Positions 38,040 through 49,360 of a DNA stretch of 64,000 bases are shown here, one piece after another. The notes beneath the pieces were generated by a model, which searched no databases, was not told the origin of the DNA, and worked only from the letters and a program-made list of their open reading frames with translations. The first letter of the stretch is position 1, and every line of letters starts with the position of its first letter. The stretch spans positions 62,001 to 126,000 of the forward strand of contig MKJV01000070.1 of NCBI GenBank assembly GCA_001942185.1, in the 5' to 3' direction. The position numbers and the translations under genes were made by a program. Origin of the DNA: Pseudonocardia sp. CNS-004 (GTDB lineage: Bacteria; Actinomycetota; Actinomycetes; Mycobacteriales; Pseudonocardiaceae).

Positions 38040-38101
38040 TGATCAGCGCAGATGGTGTCAGGGCGACAGATCTGTCGCTCTGACACCGATTCTGGCGATC
38101 A
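38040..38101. repeat. 60-bp GATC-ended palindromic element, copy 3
   Basis: The core is 38041-38100. Central arms of 17 bases (38054-38070 and 38071-38087) meet at AGATCT with one G-T mismatch, and weaker pairing extends to GATC at both ends. It lies between the convergent monooxygenase and Hsp70-like genes and may terminate both. Confidence 0.8.
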
Positions 38102-38127
38102 CTCCACCGTAGGCCGGGCAGGATCTT

Positions 38128-39965
38128 CTAAGCCGGGGCAGGCTGTCCCCCGGGTGCCACCCTGTCCGTCTCGACCGGCCGGGACTCGACGCTGCTCGGC
38201 GGCGGCTCGGACGACTGGGGCGGGTCCGACGAGACCGGTGGCTCCGTCGTGTCCGGCGGCGGCTCCGTGGTCGTGACTGGCGGCGGCTCCGTGGTCGTGA
38301 CCGGCGGCCGCTCCGTGGTGACGGGTGGCCGCGGCGGCGGTGGTTCCGGGACCGGTCGGGTGAGCGGGGGCTCCTCCGGAACGGTGGTGGGCTGCTCCGT
38401 CGTCGTGGTCGGGGCCGGCTGCGTGGCCTCCTGCGTCGGAGCGGGGAGGGGGGAGTTGGCGGATGTGCGGGTGTCGGGGCGGGGCCACAGGAACACCGCG
38501 GCCACCACCGCGATCGCCGCGCCGATGGCGCCGACGGTGACGAGCCAGGACGGGGTACGCCCACGTCGCTCGGGGGCGTAGTCGTAGCGCGGCTCGTAGT
38601 AGCGCGGCTCGTAGTAGTCGGGTTCGACGTCGTACTCGGGCTGGTAGGCCGCGACCGCGGGGCGCGGCGGGGGTGCCACGGGCGGGCGTGGTGGTGCCGG
38701 GCGGTGCGGCGGGAGGCTCGAGCTCGCGCCTCCGCCGTACGGGCCCGGGCCGCCACGCCCCGGCGGCGGGCCGTACGGGCCTTGCGGCGGAGCGCCGGCG
38801 CCGAGCGGCGGCGCACCGGCGGCGGCCATCGGGAACCGTGCCGAGCCGCCTGCGCGTGGGGCCGGGACCCGGGGCGGCATCGCGCCGGTGGCGGACGGGG
38901 CAGGCTGCAGTGACAGCACGGCACCCATCGAGATGGCGTTCTTCGGGTCGACGTCGACGGTGACGGGCCGGCCGAGCATCTCCGAGACGAGCTGCCCGAC
39001 GAGCGGGATGCGGGACGAGCCGCCGACCAGCAGGATCGCCGACAGCTGCTGGGGTGTCAGGCCCGCCGAGGCGACCGCGCGCTGCAGGGCGTCGACGGTG
39101 TCCTCGACCTGCGGGCGGATGGCCGCCTCGAACTCGCTGCGGTGCATCCGCACCGAGCCCTGGGCCTTGGGCGTCAGCACCGGGATCGACACCTCGGTGT
39201 CGCTGCTGAGCGCCTCCTTCGCCTCGACGCACTCTCGCCGGATCGCCGCGATCGCCGACAGGACGGCGGGATCGTTCTCGTCGAGCCCGTCGAACGCCTC
39301 CGGCATGCCGGCCGTGACGTGCTCGAAGATGATCTCGTCGAAGTCGATGCCGCCGAGCCGGTCGACGCCTTCGGGTCGGCCGAGCAGCTTGAAGGTGTTG
39401 CCGTCCTTGTGCACGACGCGGCGTCGAACGTGCCGCCGCCGAAGTCGTAAACGGCGATCGTGGAGCCGGGCTCCACCCGTTCGGCCGACGCGTAGTGCAG
39501 CGCCGCGGCCTGCGGCTCGGCGATGTAGGAGACCTGCAGGCCCTGCGCGGCGAGCGCACCGCCGAGCCGTTCGGACTTGTGGGGCCCCCAGGACGCGGGG
39601 AGCGTGACGGCGATGCGGGTGGCCGGGCCCGCCTCGCGTTGCGCGACGCGGTCGACGACCCAGCGCACGAGCCGGGCCGAGAGGTCCTCCGGCGCCCACG
39701 GCCTGCCGCCGACGATCAGCGGGGTGGGGTCGCCGATGCGGCGCTTGAACTCGCGGACGACGTGGTCGGGTGAGCTCAACGCGCGCCGGTCGGCTGCCTC
39801 GCCGACGACGACGCTGCCGTCGTCACCCAGGTAGAGCACCGACGGGACGGCGCTGGCCCGGTCGCCGAGGTTGACGATCTCGGTCTCGCCGGGACGCGCG
39901 TCGAGCCTGCCGATCGCGGCAGCCGTCCGCGTGGTACCCAGATCGATGCCGAGCAGGTAGCTCAT
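38128..39965 (-). CDS. Membrane-anchored Hsp70-like protein with proline-rich extracellular tail, frame-disrupted
   Basis: About 612 residues. The N-terminal 360 or so are an Hsp70/actin-fold ATPase: YLLGIDLGTTRTAAAIGRLD (phosphate 1), AVYDFGGGTFDAAVV (phosphate 2, after restoring one base near 39420) and SAILLVGGSSRIPLVGQLVS (adenosine). No Hsp70 substrate-binding domain follows. Instead there is a Pro/Gly/Tyr linker, one hydrophobic helix (LVTVGAIGAAIAVVAAVFLW), and about 117 residues of Pro/Thr/Glu with TTEPPPV repeats, presumably outside the cell. The ATG is at 39965. The client, if any, is unknown. The upstream IclR gene is on the same strand. Confidence 0.85.
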
Positions 39966-40131
39966 CGTCCTCCGTCTTCACCGCCGGCGACTCTCCGTGG
40001 CGGTCGAGTCGCTTGAGATCAACGTTAGCGGCCCGGCCGGATGAAGGCGGGCTGGGTCGCGCGATCGATACCTGCGCGAGGTGACGGAGCGGCTCACGGC
40101 GGTGAGCGGTAGCCGCCGGCGGTGGGGGCGG

Positions 40132-40832
40132 TCAGAGCCGGTGTTGCAGCGCCTCGGCGGCGGCGAGCAGATCGGCGGCCCAGCGCACACCGGGGCGCCT
40201 GCCGATGCGGTCGACCGGCCCGGACACCGAGACGGCGGCGACGACCTGGCCGGTGCCGTCGCGGACCGGCGCCGACACGCTCGCGACGCCGGTCTCGCGC
40301 TCGGCGACGCTCTGCGCCCATCCGCGCCGGCGTACGTCGACCAGTACCCGGTCGCCGAAGGTGGCCTCCGCCAGCACGGCGCGCTGGATCGTGGGCTCGG
40401 CCCACGCGGCCAGCACCTTCGCGCCGAGCCCGCGGTCATCGGGAGGCGGGTGCCGACCGGGACGGTGTCGCGCAGCCCGCTCGTGGGTTCGGCGGCGGCG
40501 ATGCAGATGCGGTGGACGCCGTCGCGGCGGTAGAGCTGCACGCTCTCCCCGGTGATGTCGCGCAGCCGCGGCAGCACGGCACCCGCCGCCTCCAGCAGCG
40601 GGTCGACGCCTCCCGCGGCGAGCTCGGCGAGCGCCGGGCCGGGCCGCCACCGGCCGTCGGCGCCGCGGTGCAGCAGCCCGTGCACCTCCAGCCCGACGGC
40701 GAGCCGGTGTGCGGTAGCCCGGGGCAGCCCGGTGCGCTCGCACAGTTCGGCCAGGCCGCAGGGCTCGGCCGCGGTGGCCCGCAGCACCCCCACGGCCTTG
40801 TCGAGCACGCCGATGCCGCTATGCTGTCTCAC
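40132..40832 (-). CDS. ndgR: IclR family regulator NdgR/LtbR-like, frame-disrupted
   Basis: About 233 residues. The winged helix begins [20 protein letters not shown] and has [20 protein letters not shown]. The effector domain has [20 protein letters not shown] and, after the break near 40427 (one G missing in [12 protein letters not shown]), [20 protein letters not shown]. This N-terminus is typical of NdgR/LtbR, which control leuCD and other amino-acid genes in Streptomyces and Corynebacterium. The gene is divergent from leuC. The GTG start (40832) lies inside a candidate operator, which suggests autoregulation. Confidence 0.85.
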
Positions 40833-40863
40833 GAGCCGATACTAACTTCCCGAAATGTGAGAC
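40826..40863. promoter_or_regulatory. Inverted repeat between ndgR and leuC
   Basis: GTCTCAC (40826-40832) and GTGAGAC (40857-40863) form a perfect inverted pair with 24 bases between. The left arm covers the start codon of the regulator. The spacer is AT-rich for this DNA (GATACTAACTTCCCGAAAT) and probably holds the divergent promoters. Confidence 0.6.
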
Positions 40864-40885
40864 GTCCAGCGAGGAGGCTGCAGCT

Positions 40886-42298
40886 GTGGGACGCACGCTG
40901 GCCGAGAAGGTCTGGGACCAGCACCTGGTCCGCGAGGGCGAGGGGCAGGAGCCCGATCTCCTCTACATCGACCTGCACCTGGTGCACGAGGTCACCAGCC
41001 CGCAGGCGTTCGACGGGCTGCGGCTCGCCGGCCGCCGCGTACGCAGGACCGACCTCACCGTCGCCACCGAGGACCACAACGTCCCCACCACCGACGTCGA
41101 GCTGCCGATCGCCGATCCGGTGTCGCGCACGCAGGTGGAGACGCTGCGCAAGAACTGCGCCGAGTTCGGCGTGCCGCTCTACCCGATGAACCACGCCGAG
41201 CAGGGCATCGTGCACGTCGTCGGCCCGCAGCTGGGGCTCACCCAGCCGGGCCTCACCGTCGTGTGCGGCGACAGCCACACCTCCACGCACGGCGCGTTCG
41301 GCGCGATGGCCTTCGGCATCGGCACGTCCGAGGTGGAGCACGTGCTCGCCACGCAGACGCTGCCGCTCAAGCGGTTCAAGACGATGGCCATCAACGTGAA
41401 CTCGAAGGACGGGACGCTTCGTCCGGGCGTCACGAGCAAGGACGTCGTGCTGGCGATCATCGCCCAGATCGGCACCGGCGGCGGCCAGGGCTACGTGCTG
41501 GAGTACCGCGGCAACGTCATCGAGAACCTCTCGATGGAGGCCCGGATGACGATCTGCAACATGTCGATCGAGGCGGGCGCCCGCGCCGGCATGATCGCGC
41601 CGGACGACACGACGTTCGAGTACCTGAAGGGCCGCGACCGCGCGCCGAAGGGCGTCGAGTGGGACGAGGCCGTGGCAGCGTGGCGCGAGCTGCGCACCGA
41701 CGACGACGCCGTGTTCGACGCGGAGGTCGACATCGACGCCGACGCGCTCACGCCGTTCGTCACCTGGGGCACCAACCCCGGACAAGGCCTGCCGCTCGGG
41801 GACCGGGTTCCCGACCCGGCGAAGATCGTCGACGAGAACGAGCGCGTCTCCGCCGAGAAGGCCCTGACCTACATGGGTCTGGAGGCCGGCATGCCGCTGC
41901 GGGACATCCACGTCGACACCGTGTTCGTCGGCTCCTGCACCAACGGGCGCATGGAGGACCTGCGCGCCGCGGCCGAGGTGATCAAGGGCCGCAAGGTGGC
42001 CGACGGTGTCCGCATGCTGGTGGTGCCGGGTTCGATGCGGGTGCGGTTCCAGGCCGAGGCCGAGGGGCTCGACGAGGTGTTCCGCGAAGCGGGCGCCGAG
42101 TGGCGCTCCGCGGGCTGCTCGATGTGCCTGGGCATGAACCCCGACCAGCTCGCGCCCGGTGAGCGCAGCGCGTCCACGTCGAACCGCAACTTCGAGGGCC
42201 GCCAGGGCAAGGGCGGCCGAACACACCTGGTGTCGCCGCTGGTGGCGGCCGCGACCGCGGTCCGCGGCACCCTGTCGAGCCCGGAGGACCTGAACTGA
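40886..42298 (+). CDS. leuC: 3-isopropylmalate dehydratase large subunit
   Basis: A 470-residue aconitase-family subunit with a 4Fe-4S cluster, second step of leucine synthesis. It has [20 protein letters not shown], the first cluster Cys region near [20 protein letters not shown], and the CxxC pair in [15 protein letters not shown]. Near the end, [20 protein letters not shown] is conserved. The start is GTG at 40886, preceded by GAGGAGG. The stop overlaps the leuD ATG by one base. The gene is intact and probably controlled by NdgR. Confidence 0.96.
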   Translation: MGRTLAEKVWDQHLVREGEGQEPDLLYIDLHLVHEVTSPQAFDGLRLAGRRVRRTDLTVATEDHNVPTTDVELPIADPVSRTQVETLRKNCAEFGVPLYPMNHAEQGIVHVVGPQLGLTQPGLTVVCGDSHTSTHGAFGAMAFGIGTSEVEHVLATQTLPLKRFKTMAINVNSKDGTLRPGVTSKDVVLAIIAQIGTGGGQGYVLEYRGNVIENLSMEARMTICNMSIEAGARAGMIAPDDTTFEYLKGRDRAPKGVEWDEAVAAWRELRTDDDAVFDAEVDIDADALTPFVTWGTNPGQGLPLGDRVPDPAKIVDENERVSAEKALTYMGLEAGMPLRDIHVDTVFVGSCTNGRMEDLRAAAEVIKGRKVADGVRMLVVPGSMRVRFQAEAEGLDEVFREAGAEWRSAGCSMCLGMNPDQLAPGERSASTSNRNFEGRQGKGGRTHLVSPLVAAATAVRGTLSSPEDLN

Positions 42299-42891
42299 TG
42301 GAACCGTTCAAGACCCACACCGGTATCGGCGTTCCGCTGCGCCGCTCCAACGTCGACACCGACCAGATCATCCCGGCCGTCTACCTCAAGCGCGTCACGC
42401 GCACCGGCTTCCAGGACGGCCTGTTCTCCGCATGGCGGGGCGACGAGTCGTTCATCCTGAACCAGGAGCCGTTCTCCCGCGGCTCGGTGCTCGTCGCCGG
42501 GCCCGACTTCGGCACCGGCTCCTCCCGGGAGCACGCGGTCTGGGCGCTGATGGACTACGGCTTCCGCGTCGTCATCTCCTCCCGGTTCGCCGACATCTTC
42601 CGCGGCAACTCCGCCAAGCAGGGCCTGGTGGCGGCGCAGGTCGCCCAGCCCGACGTCGAGCTGCTGTGGAAGCTGCTCGAGAACGAGCCGGGCGTCGAGG
42701 TCACGGTCGACCTCGAGGAGAAGACGGTGCAGGCACGTGACCTCACGGTGCCGTTCGAGATCGACGACTACACCCGGTGGCGGCTGCTGGAGGGCCTGGA
42801 CGACATCGGCCTGACGATGCGTCACGTCGACGAGATCACCGCTTTCGAGGCCACCCGACCGGGGCGCCTGCCCACCACCGCGCAGGTCTGA
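42298..42891 (+). CDS. leuD: 3-isopropylmalate dehydratase small subunit
   Basis: A 197-residue swivel-domain subunit that completes the LeuC active site. It has [20 protein letters not shown], then [20 protein letters not shown], a conserved motif with the substrate-binding SSREHA, and [16 protein letters not shown]. It is coupled to leuC through a one-base overlap (TGATG). The gene is intact and of normal length. Confidence 0.96.
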   Translation: MEPFKTHTGIGVPLRRSNVDTDQIIPAVYLKRVTRTGFQDGLFSAWRGDESFILNQEPFSRGSVLVAGPDFGTGSSREHAVWALMDYGFRVVISSRFADIFRGNSAKQGLVAAQVAQPDVELLWKLLENEPGVEVTVDLEEKTVQARDLTVPFEIDDYTRWRLLEGLDDIGLTMRHVDEITAFEATRPGRLPTTAQV

Positions 42892-42940
42892 CCGGCGTGC
42901 CGCCTGCGGCGGAGACCCATCCGGGTTCTACCGTGCTCCT

Positions 42941-43416
42941 ATGAACAAGACGCAGCTCGTGGACGCGCTCGCCGAGCGCCTCGGAGACCGGCGCACCGCC
43001 GCGGCAGCCGTCGAGGGGCTGCTCGAGACGATCGTCGACACGGTCCGCTCCGGCCAGACGGTCACGATCACCGGCTTCGGGGTGTTCGAGGGCCGCGCCC
43101 GCGCCGCCCGCACCGCGCGCAACCCGCGCACCGGTGCGACGGTCGCGGTGCCCGCCACCACGGTCCCCGCCTTCCGGCCCGGTATGGGCTTCCGCTCCGC
43201 CGTCGCCACCGCGGCGGGCGCAACGGCTCGGCTGCGGCAGCCGCGCCCGCGACGCCCGCCGCCGAGGCACCCGCCAAGGCGACGAAGCGCGCGAAGGCGA
43301 CCAAGCCCGCCGCCAAGTCGGCCGCCAAGTCCGACGCCAAGCCGAAGGCGGCCAGGGGCGGGAAGAAGAACCAGGACAAGCCGGCCAAGGACAAGAAGCC
43401 GAAGTCGAAGAAGTAA
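42941..43416 (+). CDS. hupB: Nucleoid protein HU with lysine-rich tail (HupB type), frame-disrupted
   Basis: About 158 residues. Residues 1-90 are a standard HU/IHF domain: [40 protein letters not shown] and [19 protein letters not shown]. One base is missing near 43218. After it the frame gives an Ala/Pro/Lys tail with repeated [12 protein letters not shown] and KPKSKK motifs ending at 43416, as in mycobacterial HupB/Hlp. Such tails bind DNA further and carry acetylation and methylation sites. It follows leuCD, as in mycobacteria. Confidence 0.9.
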
Positions 43417-43438
43417 CAACCACTGCCAGCTGATCGTC

Positions 43439-43486
43439 CCGAGATGGTGTTCAGTGCCCGGGTCTGGGCGCTCCGGCGCATCTCGG
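43439..43486. terminator. Hairpin between hupB and the MutT1-like gene
   Basis: CCGAGATG (43439-43446) pairs with CATCTCGG (43479-43486), and a smaller GCCCGGG-type fold lies within. It is placed between convergent genes and is a likely bidirectional terminator. Confidence 0.55.
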
Positions 43487-43533
43487 ATGGATCATGCGCC
43501 CTCTGCGCGCCAGGCCCTCCGCCCTGACCGCCG

Positions 43534-44454
43534 TCAGCCTGTGGGGCGCTCGTAGTAGTCGGCTGCACGGAGCTCGGCGCCGGGGCCGAAGGTGAGCAGC
43601 CAGGTGCTGGCCTTCTTCGCCGGCACGTCGTCGGGGTCGACCTCCGTTAGGCCGGCGTCCGCCGCCAGCGCACCGACGAGGCCGGGGATCACGCCGCCCT
43701 GGCTGCACGCGACGGTGACCCCGGGTACGCCGGCGAGCTCCCGCAGCCGGGCGAGCGCGGCGGCGGGGTCGTCGAGGTAGGCGGACTCGCCGAGCAAGGG
43801 TTCCTCGTCCACCGCGAGGCCCAGCCGATCGACCAGCGGAACGACGGTGTCGCGGCAGCGGGCCGGCGGCGCGGTGACCACGCGGTCGGGGCCGAACAGC
43901 CCCAGCAGCACGTCGAGGTGCCGGGCCTGCTCCCGGCCGGACCCGGACAGCGGGCGCAGCGCGTCGTCGCCGTCCCACCGGCTGCGGCTGCCCGCCTTCC
44001 CGTGCCGCACGAGCGCGACCACCGAGGTGGGCGGGCCGAGCTCGGTGAACCGGGCCAGTATCTCGACGTCGTGCGGGTACGAGAGGAGCTCGACGGCGTC
44101 AGCGACGGCCAGCCAGCGCAGCTCGTCGGTCTCGTCGCCCGGCGTGAACTCGCCACCGCGCGCCTCCGCGGCCCAGTAGCGCACCAGCTTCCCGCCATCG
44201 GCCACGGGATAGCGGACGTCGCCGACCAGCGGGCCGAGCCGCGCCATCTGGCCGGTCTCCTCGGCGATCTCGCGGACGGCCGCGAACGGCATCGTCTCGC
44301 CCGGGTCGAGCTTGCCCTTCGGGAAGGACCAGTCGTCGTAGCGGGGCCGGTGCACGAGCGCGATCTCGACCCCGTGCGGTGCGGGGCGCCAGAGGACGGC
44401 TCCTGCGGCGAGCACATCCGCCGCGGTCGGCTCCACCACCCGGGAAACCGTCAC
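43534..44454 (-). CDS. mutT1: MutT1-like protein: Nudix hydrolase fused to histidine phosphatase
   Basis: A 306-residue two-domain protein. The N-terminal Nudix box is [20 protein letters not shown] then TG, near residues 45-67. The C-terminal half is a SixA-like histidine phosphatase with [16 protein letters not shown] (RHG) and [17 protein letters not shown], where the second catalytic position is SQ rather than the usual SH. The mycobacterial MutT1 with this architecture hydrolyses 8-oxo-dGTP and diadenosine polyphosphates. Translation starts at GTG 44454, overlapping the ppk stop, so it is downstream in the ppk operon. Confidence 0.88.
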   Translation of the reverse strand: MTVSRVVEPTAADVLAAGAVLWRPAPHGVEIALVHRPRYDDWSFPKGKLDPGETMPFAAVREIAEETGQMARLGPLVGDVRYPVADGGKLVRYWAAEARGGEFTPGDETDELRWLAVADAVELLSYPHDVEILARFTELGPPTSVVALVRHGKAGSRSRWDGDDALRPLSGSGREQARHLDVLLGLFGPDRVVTAPPARCRDTVVPLVDRLGLAVDEEPLLGESAYLDDPAAALARLRELAGVPGVTVACSQGGVIPGLVGALAADAGLTEVDPDDVPAKKASTWLLTFGPGAELRAADYYERPTG

Positions 44455-46781
44455 TCGGACTCCGCCGCCGCGACGACGGAGTGGCGGATCATCATCTCGG
44501 CCTGGTGGTCGCGCACGTGGGAGATGCCGGCGCCGGGCGGCGGCGACGGCTCCCACGGGCCGTCGGCGTGCAGGGTCCAGCAGCGGGTGGCCGGGTCGAG
44601 GCAGGAGTCGAACATCTCGCCGAGCTTGCCCGCGAGGCGCGGGTCGGCCACCCGCAACAGCACCTCGACCCGCCGGTCGAGATTGCGGTGCATCATGTCG
44701 GCGCTGCCGATCCAGTACTCGTCGGCCGCGCCGAAGTGGAAGACGCGGGAGTGCTCGAGGAACCGGCCGAGGATCGAGCGGACGTGGATGTTCTCCGACA
44801 GCCCCGGCCTGCCGGGCCGCAGCGCGCAGATGCCGCGGACCACGACGTCGACCGGCACCCCGGCCTGGGACGCCCGGTACAGCGCGTCGATGACCTGTTC
44901 GTCCACCAGCGAGTTGACCTTGATGCGGATCCGGGCGTCCCGGCCCTCGCGCTTGGCCTCGATCTCGTCCTCGATGCGCCGCACGATCCCGCGGCGCACG
45001 CCGTAGGGCGCCACGAGCAGGCTGCGGTAGGAGGTCTGGTGCGAGTAGCCGGTGAGCGAGTTGAACAGGTCGGTGAGGTCGGCGCCGATCGTCGGGTCGG
45101 CGGTGAGCACGCCGAGGTCCTCGTAGAGCCGGGCGGTCTTGGGGTTGTAGTTTCCGGTGCCGACGTGGCAGTAGCGGCGGATCGTGGACCCCTCCTGGCG
45201 CACCACGAGCGACGTCTTGCAGTGGGTCTTCAAGCCCACCAGACCGTAGACGACGTGCACGCCCGCCTTCTCCAGCTCGCGTGCCCAGCGGATGTTGGCC
45301 TGCTCGTCGAACCGCGCCTTGATCTCCACGAGCGCGACGACCTGCTTGCCGGCCGCGGCGGCCTCGATGAGCGCGTCGACGATCGGCGAGTCGCCGGACG
45401 TGCGGTAGAGCGTCTGCTTGATCGCGAGCACGTTCGGGTCGGCGGCGGCCTGCTCGATGAACCGCTGCACGCTCGTGGAGAACGAGTCGTACGGGTGGTG
45501 CACGAGCACGTCGCCCTCGCGGAGGGTGGCGAACACGCTGCGCGGCGTCTCCCGGTCGGCGAAGGCCGGGTGGGTGGCGGGCACCCACGCGTCGTCCTTG
45601 AGCTCGGGCCGGTCCACCCCGTGCACGGCCCACAGCGCCGTGAGGTCGAGCAGGCCCGGCACCGTGATGACGTCGTGCGGGTCGACGTCGAGCTCGCGCA
45701 GCAGCAGCTCCAGCACGTGCTCGCTCATCGTGTCGGTGACCTCGAGCCGCACCGGCGGGCCGAACCGGCGGCGGGCGAGCTCGCGTTCGAGGGACTGCAG
45801 GAGGTCCTCGTCGCGGTCCTCCTCCACCTCGAGGTCGGCGTTGCGGGTGACCCGGAACGCGTGCACCTCGGCGACCTCGACCCCGGTGAACAGCTCGCCC
45901 AGGTGGGCGGAGATGAGGTCCTCTATCGGCAGGAAGGTGATCGTGTCGTCCTCGGTGTCGACGCGCACGAGCCGCGGCACGTTGTTGGGCACCTTGACGC
46001 GCGCGAACCGCTCGGTGCGCCCATCGGGGTCGCGGACGGTGACGGCGAGGTTCAGCGACAGGCCCGAGATGTAGGGGAACGGGTGTGCCGGGTCGACCGC
46101 GAGCGGGGTGAGCACGGGGAACACCTGCGCCGAGAAGTACGCCGACAGGCGCGTGTGCTGCTCGTCGGACAGGTCGGCCCAGCGCAGGATGCTGATCCCC
46201 TGCTCGCGCAGCCCCGGCCGGACGTGGTCGAGGAACAGGCGCGCGTGCGCCTCCTGGAGCGCCTGCGTGCGCGTCGAGATGCGCGCCAGCTGCTCGCGTG
46301 GGGTGAGGCCGTCGGCGCTGCGGACGGCGAGCCCGGTCTCGTCGCGGCGCTTCAGGCCGGCGACGCGGACCATGTAGAACTCGTCGAGGTTCGACGCGAA
46401 GATCGCCAGGAACTTGGCGCGTTCCAGCAGCGGCTGGCTCTCGTCCTCGGCGAGCGCGAGCACCCTCGCGTTGAAGTCGAGCCACGACAGCTCGCGGTTG
46501 AGGTAGCGGTCGTCGGGGAGCTCCGAGACCGGCACCCGGGTGCGTGCGGGCGGGCTCACCGGGACGGCGGCCGCGGGCGAGCTCGACGTGCGCGCGCCGG
46601 TGGCCGGCGCGCCGGGCCTGGCTGCTCGCGGGTGGCAGTGGCGGTGACGCCGCTGTTCGTGCTGGTGCCGGCCGAGCTGACCCGCCGCGTGGACGGTCTG
46701 GGCGCGCGGCCGGCGCGTGCGCCGGGGGGTGGTCGCCTTGCCCGAGCCGTTCTCCTGCGTCTTGCGCACGTCGTCACCCAC
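44451..46781 (-). CDS. ppk: Polyphosphate kinase 1
   Basis: A 776-residue enzyme that makes polyphosphate from ATP. After a basic N-terminal extension of about 75 residues the conserved region begins [20 protein letters not shown]. Further marks are [44 protein letters not shown], and [20 protein letters not shown] with the phosphorylated His. The C-terminal [14 protein letters not shown] is conserved. The GTG at 46781 is one possible start; the real one may be further inside the extension. It is intact and coupled to the MutT1-like gene, the order seen in mycobacteria. Confidence 0.94.
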   Translation of the reverse strand: MGDDVRKTQENGSGKATTPRRTRRPRAQTVHAAGQLGRHQHEQRRHRHCHPRAARPGAPATGARTSSSPAAAVPVSPPARTRVPVSELPDDRYLNRELSWLDFNARVLALAEDESQPLLERAKFLAIFASNLDEFYMVRVAGLKRRDETGLAVRSADGLTPREQLARISTRTQALQEAHARLFLDHVRPGLREQGISILRWADLSDEQHTRLSAYFSAQVFPVLTPLAVDPAHPFPYISGLSLNLAVTVRDPDGRTERFARVKVPNNVPRLVRVDTEDDTITFLPIEDLISAHLGELFTGVEVAEVHAFRVTRNADLEVEEDRDEDLLQSLERELARRRFGPPVRLEVTDTMSEHVLELLLRELDVDPHDVITVPGLLDLTALWAVHGVDRPELKDDAWVPATHPAFADRETPRSVFATLREGDVLVHHPYDSFSTSVQRFIEQAAADPNVLAIKQTLYRTSGDSPIVDALIEAAAAGKQVVALVEIKARFDEQANIRWARELEKAGVHVVYGLVGLKTHCKTSLVVRQEGSTIRRYCHVGTGNYNPKTARLYEDLGVLTADPTIGADLTDLFNSLTGYSHQTSYRSLLVAPYGVRRGIVRRIEDEIEAKREGRDARIRIKVNSLVDEQVIDALYRASQAGVPVDVVVRGICALRPGRPGLSENIHVRSILGRFLEHSRVFHFGAADEYWIGSADMMHRNLDRRVEVLLRVADPRLAGKLGEMFDSCLDPATRCWTLHADGPWEPSPPPGAGISHVRDHQAEMMIRHSVVAAAESE

Positions 46782-46893
46782 ATGGCGATTGTTCCCCACA
46801 GCGAGGGTTCCGTGTTCGACGCACCGGCCGACATCAGGGTGAACGGTTGGTGGCGAGCTGCCGCGGCCCTCCGGACGAGCGGGCGCGGGGCGC

Positions 46894-47550
46894 TCAGCAG
46901 CAGCGCGGCACCGGCGTGAGCACGGCGGCGGTGTGGCCGCCGAGCCCGAGCCCGGTGGCGGCGCGCAGGTCGTCGGCGGTGTCGACGTCGCGGCGCAGGC
47001 CCGGCCACGCCCCGGTGAGCGGGCGGGCACCCGACTCCTCGTGCCGCTGCGCCGAGCCCGCCCCGAACCTCGGGTCGAGGGCAGCGCCTGCCGCGGCGAC
47101 CAACAGCGTGGTTCCGGTGCCCTCCGCGTCGGCGACGAACGCCCGCCGCGCCCCGGACGCGAACTGTGCGAGCGCGGCGGTGAGCGCCTCGTCGAGCTCC
47201 GCGGGGCGCAGCGCGGGCAGGTCGGCCTGCAGCGCTCCGACGGGCGCGGCGGGGTCGGTGGCGCGCAGCAGCGCCGCCCCGCGCTCGTACGCGGGGTTGA
47301 GGCCGGTCACCGGGCCGTCCGGTGCCACGTCGATGCCGAAGACACCCAGCTCGGCCGCCACGACCGGGTCCGAGCTGACCACCAGCAGCCGACGGACGGA
47401 CGGGGTGGCGCGCACGGCGTCGATCGTGTCGCGCAGCAGGGCCATCGCCAGCCGGGCGTGGGCCCGCGGCGCGCCGATGCCGCCGTCGGCGGCACCGCGC
47501 AGCCGGGACTTGGCCTTGGTCAGCGGCTTGACGGGGACGACGAGATCCAC
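46894..47550 (-). CDS. fbiD: 2-phospho-L-lactate (phosphoenolpyruvate) guanylyltransferase for F420 synthesis
   Basis: A 218-residue nucleotidyltransferase of the CofC/FbiD family. It starts [19 protein letters not shown] and has [35 protein letters not shown] and [17 protein letters not shown] with the metal-binding Asp. Near the end, [14 protein letters not shown] is conserved. In mycobacteria FbiD uses phosphoenolpyruvate to start F420 synthesis. The GTG at 47550 is chosen because the family starts at this strand. It is intact and divergent from the plsC gene. Confidence 0.88.
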   Translation of the reverse strand: MDLVVPVKPLTKAKSRLRGAADGGIGAPRAHARLAMALLRDTIDAVRATPSVRRLLVVSSDPVVAAELGVFGIDVAPDGPVTGLNPAYERGAALLRATDPAAPVGALQADLPALRPAELDEALTAALAQFASGARRAFVADAEGTGTTLLVAAAGAALDPRFGAGSAQRHEESGARPLTGAWPGLRRDVDTADDLRAATGLGLGGHTAAVLTPVPRCC

Positions 47551-47649
47551 GGTCGCCGGTCGTTCGCCAGGCCGTCGGTCGAGGTCACCCCTCCATCGTG
47601 CCTGACCCGGTGGTGGACCTCCGGGGTCGAGCCAGGAACACTCTGGGTC

Positions 47650-48355
47650 GTGGTCAAGCGAGAGAAGGGCGGCTTCTGGATCGCCTTCGCGGCGGTGTTC
47701 GTCTACCCGCTCGGCCGGCTGTTCGGGCGCGCCCGGTACGAGGGCCGCGAGCACATGCCGGCCACCGGCGGCGTGTTGTTCGTGGCCAACCACATCTCGC
47801 ACCTCGACCCGATCTACAGCGCGCTGTTCGTGCACACCGCGCGGCGGGCCCCGCGGTTCCTGGCGAAGCACAGCCTGTGGAAGATCCCGGTGCTGCGCAC
47901 GGTGCTGCGGGGCAGCGAGCAGATCCCGGTCTACCGCGACTCCGCCGACGCCCAGCAGAGCCTGCGTGAGGGCACCCGCGCGCTGCAGGCGGGCAAGGCG
48001 GTCGTGATCTACCCGGAGCACGATCACCCGCGACCCGGACGGCTGGCCGATGGCCGCGCGCACCGGTGTCGCGCGGCTCGCGCTCACCGCCGACGTCCCG
48101 GTGCTGCCCGCGGTGCACTGGGGCACCCGTGACGTGCTCGACAAGTACAACCGCAAGTTCCGGCCGCTGCCCCGCAAGGACGTCGTGGTGCGGTGCGGGC
48201 CGCCCGTCGACCTGTCGGCCTACCGGGGCCGTCCGGTGGACGCGGCACTGTTGCGCGAGGTCACCGACCTGCTGATGGTGCGGGTCAGGGACCTGCTCGC
48301 GGAGGTGCGGGGCGAGCCCGCCCCCGAGGAGTTCTTCCGGAGGACCGCGTCGTGA
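47650..48355 (+). CDS. plsC: 1-acyl-sn-glycerol-3-phosphate acyltransferase, frame-disrupted
   Basis: About 236 residues. After [20 protein letters not shown] come the catalytic block [19 protein letters not shown] (NHx4D), [20 protein letters not shown] and VVIYPEGT, where two G are missing near 48022. It then continues [24 protein letters not shown] to the stop. It converts lysophosphatidate to phosphatidate at the membrane. The gpsA start overlaps its stop (GTGA), which links two steps of glycerolipid synthesis. Confidence 0.88.
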
Positions 48356-49357
48356 CCGACGTGCGGCGCGTCGCCGTCCTGGGTGCCGGATCGTGGGGCA
48401 CCACGTTCGCGAAGGTGATGGCCGACGCGGGGCGCGAGGTGCGGCTGTGGGCGCGCCGCCCCGAGGTGGCCGCTGCGGTGAACGAGCGGCACGCCAACCC
48501 CGGCTACCTGCCGGGGGTCGTGCTGCCGATGCTGCTGACGGCCACCGCCGACGCCGCCGAGGCCCTCGACGGCGCCGACGCGGTCGTGCTCGCCGTGCCG
48601 TCGCAGACGCTGCGGGCCAACCTCGCGGGCTGGCGCGACCTGCTGCCGCCGGGGCGCACGCTGGTGAGCCTCGCGAAGGGCGTGGAGCTGGGCACGCTGC
48701 TGCGGATGAGCGAGGTGATCCGCGAGGTCGCGGCGTGCCCGCAGACCAGGTGGCGGTGGTGTCGGGGCCGAACCTCGCCCGGGAGATCGCCGCGGAGGAA
48801 CCGACCGCCACCGTGATCGCCTGCGCCACACCGACGGCGCGGTGGGCGCTGCAGCAGGCCTGCACCACCGGCTACTTCCGCTCCTACACCAACACCGACG
48901 TGATCGGCTGCGAGCTGGGCGGCGCCGGCAAGAACGTCATCGCGCTGGCCTGCGGGATCGCCGCGGGGATGGGCTTCGGCGACAACACCAGGCGTCGCTG
49001 ATCACGCGCGGGCTCGCCGAGACCGCACGGCTGGGCGCGGCGCTGGGCGCCGACCCGCTGACGTTCGCGGGCCTCGCCGGGCTCGGCGACCTGGTGGCCA
49101 CCTGCTCCTCCCCGCTCTCCCGCAACCGGACCTTCGGCGAGCACCTGGGCCGCGGCGAGTCACTGGCCCAGGCGGAAGCGGCCAACCACGGGCAGGTGGC
49201 GGAGGGCGTCAAGTCGTGCAAGTCGATCTGCGCACTGGGCGACCGCCTGGGTGTGGAGCTGCCCATCGCCGACGCGGTGCGGCGGGTCTGCCACGAGAAC
49301 CTCTCCGCGGCGGAGATGGGCAAGGAGCTGATCAGCCGGGCCCCGCGCCCCGAATAG
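48352..49357 (+). CDS. gpsA: Glycerol-3-phosphate dehydrogenase [NAD(P)+], frame-disrupted
   Basis: About 336 residues, making sn-glycerol-3-phosphate for phospholipids. It has [20 protein letters not shown] at the N-terminus, [20 protein letters not shown] and [20 protein letters not shown]. The catalytic region is [20 protein letters not shown] with the conserved Lys, followed by [15 protein letters not shown] and [14 protein letters not shown]. Two one-base deletions break it, near 48732 and 48989. The start is GTG at 48352, within the plsC stop. Confidence 0.93.
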
Positions 49358-49360
49358 GGC

